This document shows, one piece after another, positions 16,086-20,284 of a stretch of 20,284 nucleotides of DNA. The stretch's first letter is position 1. Every line of letters starts with the position of its first letter. Below the pieces are notes generated by a model. It searched no databases. It saw only the letters and a list, made by a program, of their open reading frames with translations, and was not told the origin of the DNA. The stretch is taken from the IMG/VR virus record IMGVR_UViG_3300047564_003952, positions 1 through 20,284 of that record; one strand, written 5' to 3'. Both the position numbers and the translations under genes were made by a program. This stretch comes from a virus.

Positions 16086-16220
16086 AATATTTATCTTCTT
16101 ACAGGCATCACGAGCATATGCCCTTGCCATACTGTCTACATTGGAACAAGGTTTACCAGACTCTCCACAGTAAGGGCACTTAGCATCTGGTGGGTCATTA
16201 GGGTATGAAAACTTCGGCAT
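16071..16220 (-). CDS. small Cys-rich (zinc-ribbon-like) protein, 49 aa
   Basis: This ORF starts with ATG at 16220 and ends with TAA at 16071-16073. It begins MPKFSYPNDPPDAKCPYCGE and contains C15, C18, C25 and C40, so C15-x2-C18 could form half of a zinc knuckle. It overlaps the end of the 107-aa gene by 23 bp and stops 3 bp before the HNH ATG, which fits a tightly packed phage operon. The composition (balanced charge, a CPYCG motif, no low-complexity runs) looks like a true protein. The late box and hairpin of the HNH gene are embedded in its last codons. The function is unknown; a small DNA- or RNA-binding protein is one possibility. Confidence 0.6.
   Translation of the reverse strand: MPKFSYPNDPPDAKCPYCGESGKPCSNVDSMARAYARDACKKINIHKSQ
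16088..16095 (-). promoter_or_regulatory. T4-type late promoter box for the HNH gene, inside the 49-aa ORF
   Basis: The minus strand reads GATAAATA, with a predicted start near 16082, so the leader of the HNH mRNA is about 15 bases. It is placed so that transcription begins within the 5' arm of the start-codon hairpin. Confidence 0.62.
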
Positions 16221-16521
16221 CACTCTGGTTCAATTGTTTTTGCTTTTTAACACCAAACGCATTATCAAATTGTTCATATATTTCTTTCCAAGAACCACCA
16301 ACTCCACCATCCATATTCACAACGATCTCATTGGTCGGCAGTGCCTTAGGAATCTCAACATCCACGACAGGACCCATCAAAAATTTGTTGCGTGTATAGG
16401 TTCGGTTCTGTGGATCAAAAGAAACCATCGCAAGAGCATCAGACTCTTCGCCACAGTCTAAAAGTTTTCTTCCAGTCTTTTTATCTAGAACTGAAAAATA
16501 TTCATCATTATACTTTTTCAT
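16198..16521 (-). CDS. uncharacterised phage protein, 107 aa
   Basis: This 107-residue soluble protein of mixed charge opens MKKYNDEYFSVLDKKTGRKL and has a central GPVVDVEIPKALP segment and GGVGGSWKEIYEQFDNAFG near the end. No catalytic motif, Cys cluster or membrane segment is visible, and I do not recognise the family. The ATG sits inside the last codons of a 40-aa ORF read in another frame, and its own end overlaps the 49-aa zinc-ribbon-like ORF. These overlaps suggest translational coupling in one transcript. There is no clear Shine-Dalgarno before the ATG. The unit lies downstream of the psbD terminator, so its transcription depends on read-through or an unseen promoter. Confidence 0.65.
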   Translation of the reverse strand: MKKYNDEYFSVLDKKTGRKLLDCGEESDALAMVSFDPQNRTYTRNKFLMGPVVDVEIPKALPTNEIVVNMDGGVGGSWKEIYEQFDNAFGVKKQKQLNQSDAEVFIP

Positions 16522-16630
16522 TCTTTGAAGTCTTTTGGTTATTATAGGATACTTTGGCAGGTCTGTAAAGGTTGGGCCAAGTATCTCTAAGAATTTCTGC
16601 GAGTTTGTATGGAGTTGTTGAGGATATCAT
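16508..16630 (-). CDS. possible small protein, 40 aa
   Basis: The ORF starts with ATG at 16630 and ends with TAA at 16508-16510, encoding a product that begins MISSTTPYKLAEILRDTWPN. The first 25 residues could form an amphipathic helix and the tail is Lys- and Asn-rich. The last codons overlap the start of the 107-aa gene, a common coupling layout. Against it are its small size and the lack of a Shine-Dalgarno. No function can be proposed. Confidence 0.42.
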   Translation of the reverse strand: MISSTTPYKLAEILRDTWPNLYRPAKVSYNNQKTSKNEKV

Positions 16631-16647
16631 AGTTGTTTTAAGTTAAG

Positions 16648-16669
16648 AAAAAAGACCCCGAAGGGTCTT
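16648..16669 (-). terminator. intrinsic terminator of psbD with UUCG loop
   Basis: On the minus strand AAGACCC, TTCG, GGGTCTT make a 7-bp GC-rich stem with a UUCG tetraloop, followed by a T run (plus-strand A run from 16648). It lies about 28 bp after the psbD stop. Confidence 0.88.
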
Positions 16670-16696
16670 GCGTTTCCACAGGGTATTATATTTTTA

Positions 16697-17758
16697 TCAC
16701 AAAGCATTGCCTCGTGGAAGAACTTCATCTGGAAAGACAAAGTTTTCTCCTGGTTGGTCAATAGGAGCCATCCAGGCACGAATTCCTTCATTAAGAAGTA
16801 TGTTCTTTGTTACGAAGGTCTCAAATTCTGGATCGGAAGCAGCACGGATTTCTTGTGAAACAAAATCATAAGCACGGAGATTAAATGCCAAACCAACAAT
16901 ACCAATAGATGCTACCCAGAGCCCCATCACTGGCACGAACAACATAAAGAAATGGAGCCAGCGTTTGTTACTAAAAGCAATACCAAAAATTTGCGACCAG
17001 AAGCGGTTCGCTGTAACCATAGAATAAGTTTCTTCCTCTTGAGTAGGTTCAAATCCTTTAAATGTGTTTGCCGCAGAACCATCTTCATAAAGTGTATTTT
17101 CCACAGTAGCACCGTGAATAGCACACAATAAAGCACCACCAAGAATACCCGCTACGCCCATCATATGAAACGGATTTAGCGTATAGTTATGAAATCCTTG
17201 TATAAACAACAAGAACCTGAAGATCGCTGCCACACCAAATGATGGGGCAAAGAACCAACTGGACTGACCCAGTGGATACATCAGGAATACAGAAACGAAT
17301 ACTGCGATGGGACCAGAGAATGCGATTGCGTTGTAAGGTCTGATGCCCACAAGACGAGCAATCTCAAACTGACGAAGCATAAATCCGATTAAGCTGAAAG
17401 CCCCGTGGAGCGCCACAAAAGTCCAGAGTCCCCCAAGTTGGCACCAGCGGACGAAACTCCCTTGAGCCTCAGGACCCCAGAGAAGAAGAAGAGAATGACC
17501 CATAGAATCTGCTGGAGTGCTAACTGCCGCAGTAAGAAAGTTTGCACCCTCAAGATAGGAACTTGCCAACCCGTGAGTATACCAACTCGTAACGAAAGTT
17601 GTCCCAGTAAGCCAACCACCAAGAGCAAGATAAGCAGTGGGAAAAAGAAGAAGTCCAGACCAGCCAATAAAAACGAAACGATCTCTCTTAAGCCAATCAT
17701 CCAGGACATCGAACCACCCCCGTTGTTGAATAGGTTGTGAAAGTGTTGAAGAAGTCAT
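16697..17758 (-). CDS. psbD: photosystem II reaction-centre protein D2
   Basis: This 353-residue protein is full length compared with cyanobacterial D2 (about 352). It has the transmembrane pattern of the family and ends VLPRGNAL as D2 does. Key residues are in place, with numbering one higher than usual: Y161 (redox-active TyrD) in LMYPLGQ, H190 near it, H198 (P680 chlorophyll ligand) and the non-haem iron ligands H215 (IHG) and H269 (WLHFF). D2 pairs with D1 in the thylakoid membrane and holds the QA site. In infected cyanobacteria the phage copy is thought to keep photosystem II supplied while host synthesis stops. A strong GGGAGG Shine-Dalgarno, a dual promoter and an intrinsic terminator make it a self-contained unit. 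No intron or frameshift is seen. Confidence 0.98.
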   Translation of the reverse strand: MTSSTLSQPIQQRGWFDVLDDWLKRDRFVFIGWSGLLLFPTAYLALGGWLTGTTFVTSWYTHGLASSYLEGANFLTAAVSTPADSMGHSLLLLWGPEAQGSFVRWCQLGGLWTFVALHGAFSLIGFMLRQFEIARLVGIRPYNAIAFSGPIAVFVSVFLMYPLGQSSWFFAPSFGVAAIFRFLLFIQGFHNYTLNPFHMMGVAGILGGALLCAIHGATVENTLYEDGSAANTFKGFEPTQEEETYSMVTANRFWSQIFGIAFSNKRWLHFFMLFVPVMGLWVASIGIVGLAFNLRAYDFVSQEIRAASDPEFETFVTKNILLNEGIRAWMAPIDQPGENFVFPDEVLPRGNAL

Positions 17759-17779
17759 AACCTCCCTAGTAATTTCTCA

Positions 17780-17787
17780 TATTTATC
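17780..17787 (-). promoter_or_regulatory. T4-type late promoter box of psbD
   Basis: The minus strand reads GATAAATA, with a predicted start near 17774. The leader is about 16 bases and contains the GGGAGG ribosome site. Its first bases are shared with the sigma70-like -10 element. Confidence 0.72.
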
Positions 17788-17813
17788 TTAACATTCCTTA
17801 ACAAAAAGGTCAA
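17785..17813 (-). promoter_or_regulatory. sigma70-like promoter of psbD, overlapping the late box
   Basis: The -35 element TTGACC (17808-17813), an exact 17-bp spacer and the -10 element TAAGAT (17785-17790) are read on the minus strand. The -10 runs into the late box. The -35 lies just beyond the stop of the endonuclease VII-like gene. The same layout precedes psbA. Confidence 0.6.
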
Positions 17814-17819
17814 TGGGTA

Positions 17820-18257
17820 TTAGTGCTTATGTTCTTCCAAATACTTAATCATACTTTCAATCACACTCACATTATCTCCAAGAAGTCCCATTGCTGTGTT
17901 GCAATTATGGCAAAGAAGTTTTCTATTCTTACCAGTTGTATGGCAATGATCTACAACAAAATAATCAGTATTGTGCCTTCCACCAGGTTCTGTGGTATTA
18001 CAAATAGCACACTGGTTATTTTGTTCTGCAAGCATTAATTCATAATCTTTTTGAGTAATGCCATACGTTCTTTTAAGGTGTTGTTCCCGATACTTGATGG
18101 GATCGTGATTTTCTTTAACTCTTTTTCTATCACATTCTTTACAAGTTGAATGTCTAACCATACTGGTTTTATTTCTCAAATAAAAATCATCAATTGGTTT
18201 AGTAGTATCACAACTCTTACAATACTTAATTCCTTCTACCTGAATTGCTCTTGCCAC
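17820..18257 (-). CDS. endonuclease VII-like HNH homing-type endonuclease
   Basis: The start is taken as GTG at 18257; earlier frames are closed by stops and the next Met is at residue 33. The 145-residue protein has a possible N-terminal zinc ribbon (C13/C16 in KYCKSC, C39/C42 in TCKEC). A recombination endonuclease VII-type domain follows (about 64-140), opening with YGITQKDYELMLAEQ: C83/C86 (QCAIC), the catalytic D103-H104 in VVDHCHTTGK, and C116/C119 with N120 (LCHNCN). Stand-alone proteins of this type in phages are usually homing endonucleases and not Holliday-junction resolvases, which is also inferred here. It sits between the psbA terminator and psbD. An endonuclease gene downstream of psbA is also known from cyanophage S-PM2, where it targets psbA. 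Whether this one cuts psbA or psbD is unknown. Confidence 0.87.
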   Translation of the reverse strand: MARAIQVEGIKYCKSCDTTKPIDDFYLRNKTSMVRHSTCKECDRKRVKENHDPIKYREQHLKRTYGITQKDYELMLAEQNNQCAICNTTEPGGRHNTDYFVVDHCHTTGKNRKLLCHNCNTAMGLLGDNVSVIESMIKYLEEHKH

Positions 18258-18284
18258 TTTACTCGTGCTTTATTCTCATTCATT

Positions 18285-18313
18285 ATTATATAGTAAAAAA
18301 GGGACTTTTGCAA
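18285..18313 (-). promoter_or_regulatory. sigma70-like promoter embedded in the psbA terminator
   Basis: On the minus strand TTGCAA (18308-18313, spanning the terminator loop), an exact 17-bp spacer and a perfect TATAAT (18285-18290) precede the endonuclease VII-like gene by about 28 bases. The -35 matches the consensus at 4 of 6 positions. Confidence 0.5.
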
Positions 18314-18318
18314 GTCCC
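18295..18318 (-). terminator. intrinsic terminator of psbA with GCAA loop
   Basis: On the minus strand GGGACTT, GCAA, AAGTCCC form a 7-bp stem with a GNRA-type tetraloop, followed by six Ts. It starts about 28 bp after the psbA stop. Confidence 0.88.
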
Positions 18319-18346
18319 CTTTTGATATTATTCTGTTTTTATTTTA

Positions 18347-19426
18347 TCAACCAATGGCAGGAGCAGTGAGAGCAACAGGTGTGCTTTCAGCAGCAGCAAG
18401 ATCCAATGGGAAATTGTGAGCATTACGTTCATGCATAACTTCCATCCCGAGTCCAGCACGGTTCAGAACATCAGCCCAAGTGTTAATAACTTTACCTTGA
18501 CTATCAACGATAGACTGGTTGAAATTAAAGCCATTTAAGTTAAAGGCCATCGTAGAAACACCAAGAGCGGTGAACCAGATGCCTACAACAGGCCAAGCAG
18601 CGAGGAAGAAGTGCAGCGAACGGGAGTTATTGAACGATGCATATTGGAAAATAAGGCGTCCAAAATAACCGTGAGCGGCAACGATGTTATAAGTCTCTTC
18701 TTCTTGACCGAACTTGTAACCATAGTTCTGCGACTCATTCTCGGTGGTCTCACGAACCAGCGAGGAAGTAACCAGAGAACCGTGCATAGCACTGAACAGA
18801 GAACCACCGAACACACCAGCAACTCCAAGCATATGGAAGGGGTGCATCAGGATGTTATGCTCTGCCTGGAACACAAGCATATAGTTGAACGTACCAGAGA
18901 TACCCAGAGGCATCGCATCAGAGAAAGAACCTTGACCGAAAGGATAGACCAGGAACACTGCGCTAGCAGCAGCAACAGGTGCGCTATAAGCAACACAGAT
19001 CCAAGGACGCATACCCAGACGATAGGAGAGTTCCCACTCACGACCCATATAGGCGTAGATACCGATCAGGAAGTGAAACACAACCAGTTGGAAAGGACCA
19101 CCGTTGTAGAGCCACTCATCTAGGGAAGCAGCTTCCCAAATGGGGTAAAAGTGCAGTCCAATAGCATTGGACGAAGGAATCACAGCACCAGAAATGATGT
19201 TGTTTCCGTACATGAGTGAACCAGCAACGGGTTCACGGATACCATCAATGTCCACAGGAGGTGCGGCAATGAAGGCAACAATGAAGCAGATAGTAGCAGC
19301 AAGCAGGCAAGGCACCATCAATACACCAAACCACCCCACATAGATGCGGTTGTCTGTGCTAGTAATCCAGTTACAAAATTGTTCCCAAGTATTTGATTGT
19401 CGTTGTTGTGAAAGTGTAGCAGTCAT
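18347..19426 (-). CDS. psbA: photosystem II reaction-centre protein D1
   Basis: This 359-residue protein is full length and uninterrupted, so no intron is present. Functional residues are all found: Y161 (TyrZ), D170, E189, H190, H198 (P680 ligand), H215 and H272 (iron ligands), S264 (QB site), H332, E333, H337, D342 and A344 (Mn cluster). The precursor tail [15 protein letters not shown] after A344 would be removed by the host CtpA protease. Residue 130 is Glu, the form associated with high-light D1 isoforms in cyanobacteria. D1 turns over fast in light, and phage copies are thought to sustain photosynthesis during infection. The ATG has no Shine-Dalgarno. The gene has a dual promoter, a leader of about 170 bases rich in hairpins, and its own terminator. 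Base composition is visibly richer in G+C than its AT-rich neighbours, in line with a host origin. Confidence 0.99.
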   Translation of the reverse strand: MTATLSQQRQSNTWEQFCNWITSTDNRIYVGWFGVLMVPCLLAATICFIVAFIAAPPVDIDGIREPVAGSLMYGNNIISGAVIPSSNAIGLHFYPIWEAASLDEWLYNGGPFQLVVFHFLIGIYAYMGREWELSYRLGMRPWICVAYSAPVAAASAVFLVYPFGQGSFSDAMPLGISGTFNYMLVFQAEHNILMHPFHMLGVAGVFGGSLFSAMHGSLVTSSLVRETTENESQNYGYKFGQEEETYNIVAAHGYFGRLIFQYASFNNSRSLHFFLAAWPVVGIWFTALGVSTMAFNLNGFNFNQSIVDSQGKVINTWADVLNRAGLGMEVMHERNAHNFPLDLAAAESTPVALTAPAIG

Positions 19427-19600
19427 TTTTGTTAAGAGAGTTAGATAAAAGTTCGGGGGGACGAACCGTTAGTATTATTCCCCACAGCACCCTCCACTGT
19501 GGGTATGAGAGACATCTTTTACTTGCCTAGTCTCGGTGAGGAGTTTCGTCCCTTTTCGGCAAGAACTTGTGTTAAGAACCTGTTACATTTCTTAACCCGT
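19427..19600 (-). promoter_or_regulatory. structured psbA 5' leader (four hairpins)
   Basis: From the predicted late start (about 19600) to the ATG, four inverted repeats follow one another on the minus strand. The first has GTTAAGAA/TTCTTAAC arms (19571-19596, 8 bp, 10-base loop). The second has CTTGCC/GGCAAG (19522-19563, 6 bp around 30 bases). The third has CCCACAG/CTGTGGG (19482-19504, 7 bp, loop TGGAGGGTG). The fourth has GTTCG/CGAAC (19451-19466, 5 bp, C-rich loop). The last 24 bases are unstructured, pyrimidine-rich and A-rich, without a Shine-Dalgarno. I recognise no known riboswitch class. Confidence 0.55.
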
Positions 19601-19605
19601 TGTTG

Positions 19606-19613
19606 TATTTATC
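19606..19613 (-). promoter_or_regulatory. T4-type late promoter box of psbA
   Basis: The minus strand reads GATAAATA, with a predicted start near 19600 immediately before the first leader hairpin. It overlaps the sigma70-like -10 element by three bases. Confidence 0.72.
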
Positions 19614-19639
19614 ATAACACCATCCTTTTAAGAAGTCAA
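19611..19639 (-). promoter_or_regulatory. sigma70-like promoter of psbA, overlapping the late box
   Basis: On the minus strand TTGACT (19634-19639), a 17-bp spacer and TATGAT (19611-19616) are close to the bacterial consensus. The -35 overlaps the stop codon of the HNH gene upstream. The layout is the same as at psbD. Confidence 0.65.
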
Positions 19640-20121
19640 GTGGTGTATTGATTAATTCCTCTTATGTTCCCACCCCTTTGCTCACATCCCTTTTGAGGTC
19701 CAGGTTTAAGGTGAAGTTCATATCCAAACTTTGAGCACTCACAAATAGCCCTTTTGACTTGATGTTCTTTTAGCCCAAGTAAATCGGCAACTTCTTTTCT
19801 TGATAAACCAGATTGACGATATTTTAATATTGAAAGTTCTTGTTGTGTGGGTTCAGTTTTCTTTGGCGGTTTTCCTCTTTTTTCAGTTGAGTTTCCTTTA
19901 CTCTTCTTTGCCCAGTTAATTGCTTGTTTATCGTGAATAAGTTTATGAGTTGCTGGATGATAAACATAAAGATGCTCTGGAATATTTCTACCACCTTCAC
20001 ATCTTGGTGGGTTATGGTGAATATCAATGTCCTTCATCTGCTCATCGGTAAGTCCATAATGTTCTTGGGCAACCTTACGATAGTTGTGTTTATCAGTAGA
20101 AAGAACAATAGCAGAGCACAT
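19636..20121 (-). CDS. HNH endonuclease with C-terminal helix-turn-helix
   Basis: This 161-residue protein has an HNH-type core at about 33-64: DIHHNPPRCEGG (H35/H36), the Asn-containing RNIPEHLYVYHP, and THKLIHD (H59, H63). A basic linker follows (about 73-88, KRGKPPKK). Then comes a helix-turn-helix at about 96-128 (YRQSGLSRKEVADLLGL, HQVKRAI), which would read a DNA site. A nuclease domain plus a DNA-recognition domain is the usual build of free-standing homing endonucleases in T4-like phages. The gene ends at the psbA promoter. Its Shine-Dalgarno GGAG lies in the 3' arm of a 9-bp hairpin, with a late-type box in the loop. The target site is unknown, and psbA is only a guess from adjacency. 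Confidence 0.8.
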   Translation of the reverse strand: MCSAIVLSTDKHNYRKVAQEHYGLTDEQMKDIDIHHNPPRCEGGRNIPEHLYVYHPATHKLIHDKQAINWAKKSKGNSTEKRGKPPKKTEPTQQELSILKYRQSGLSRKEVADLLGLKEHQVKRAICECSKFGYELHLKPGPQKGCEQRGGNIRGINQYTT

Positions 20122-20124
20122 AAA

Positions 20125-20162
20125 AACTCCAAATCTATTATTATTTAGGTAGGTTTGGAGTT
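20125..20162 (-). promoter_or_regulatory. hairpin masking the Shine-Dalgarno of the HNH gene
   Basis: The arms 20125-20133 and 20154-20162 (AACTCCAAA / TTTGGAGTT) are perfect 9-bp complements around a 20-base loop. On the minus strand the 3' arm holds GGAG, five bases before the ATG. A T run after the stem means it could also act as a weak terminator for the gene to the right. Confidence 0.65.
20142..20149 (-). promoter_or_regulatory. late promoter-like box inside the hairpin loop
   Basis: The minus strand reads CCTAAATA, keeping the TAAATA core but not the first two bases of the late box. By T4 spacing the transcript would begin near 20136, after the 5' arm, leaving the Shine-Dalgarno free. 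Confidence 0.45.
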
Positions 20163-20172
20163 GTAATGAAGT

Positions 20173-20284
20173 TTATGTTAGTATTTCTAAATGTTTAAAA
20201 GTCTCTCTCCAATTATATAACTTTTCTTCCACTACTTTAATATTATCAACAATTTTGGGAATATTTTTTTCCTCTATATAAAAG
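20173..20284 (-). CDS. C-terminal end of an unidentified gene, cut by window edge
   Basis: A minus-strand frame is open from the right edge to a TAA at 20173-20175. It gives 36 residues that are charged and probably helical (IPKIVDNIKVVEEKLYNW, then RETFKHLEILT). The composition looks like real coding sequence, and the stop is followed by the hairpin in front of the HNH gene. The start lies outside the window. No family can be named from this fragment. Confidence 0.55.
   Translation of the reverse strand, partial: FYIEEKNIPKIVDNIKVVEEKLYNWRETFKHLEILT

Noticed and set aside
16668-17740. Plus-strand frames opposite psbD
   Set aside because: They are shadows of a certain gene with no ribosome sites. 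D2 codon structure explains their openness.
17820-18346. Antisense RNA linking the endonuclease gene and psbA, as reported in S-PM2
   Set aside because: I found no convincing plus-strand promoter here. It may exist, but the sequence alone does not show it.
18347-19426. Group I intron in psbA as in S-PM2
   Set aside because: The D1 reading frame is continuous and full length with all expected residues, so there is no insertion.
19427-19600. psbA leader as a known riboswitch (glutamine, cobalamin, guanidine, TPP) or a self-cleaving ribozyme
   Set aside because: The conserved cores I can recall are not present. CGAAAC occurs but the other half of a hammerhead core does not.
1-20284. tRNA genes, insertion sequences or attachment sites
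   Set aside because: No cloverleaf with a TTC-A arm, transposase frame or terminal inverted repeats were seen by eye. Phage T4-like tRNA clusters appear to lie outside this window.

Overview
The window looks like part of a T4-like marine cyanophage genome (a myovirus of Synechococcus or Prochlorococcus). The evidence is complete genes for both photosystem II reaction-centre proteins, D1 (psbA) and D2 (psbD), phage tail-fibre and structural genes beside them, T4-type late promoter boxes (GATAAATA or AATAAATA) before most transcription units, and an AT-rich background. Nearly everything is on the minus strand, so the genes run from the right edge to the left. The exception is a 5'-truncated 2OG-Fe(II)-oxygenase-like gene on the plus strand at the left edge, which meets the minus-strand genes tail to tail.

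Right part (about 15.7-20.3 kb), read in the direction of transcription: the tail of an unidentified gene cut by the edge; an HNH endonuclease with a helix-turn-helix; psbA behind a long, hairpin-rich leader; an endonuclease VII-like HNH gene; psbD; two very small ORFs and a 107-aa protein of unknown function; and a third HNH endonuclease. Three unrelated free-standing homing-type endonucleases therefore surround an intronless psbA/psbD cassette. Both psb genes have a sigma70-like promoter (TTGAC, 17-bp spacer, TAnGAT) whose -10 box runs into the late box, and each is followed by a strong intrinsic terminator. Two of the HNH genes have a hairpin that covers the Shine-Dalgarno or the start codon, with a late promoter placed so that a late transcript would lack the blocking arm. 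This is the layout known for T4 I-TevI.

Left part (about 0.3-15.6 kb), in the direction of transcription: a 620-aa structural protein of beta-helix type; a 113-aa virion-type protein; a giant 2815-aa repeat protein; a 630-aa collagen-like tail fibre; two small conserved tail genes (87 and 90 aa); a 579-aa collagen-like fibre; and a 132-aa tail-fibre assembly chaperone. Late boxes lie at or beside the stop codons of upstream genes, so the packing is very tight. These genes probably build the distal adhesion apparatus. Repeats inside and between them suggest growth by module duplication.

The least ordinary features are regulatory: the two hairpin/late-promoter switches on endonuclease genes, the shared dual promoter of psbA and psbD, the structured psbA leader, and a probable sigma70 promoter inside the psbA terminator that would serve the endonuclease VII-like gene. 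All functional statements rest on reading the sequence and on family knowledge; no searches or folding programs were run.
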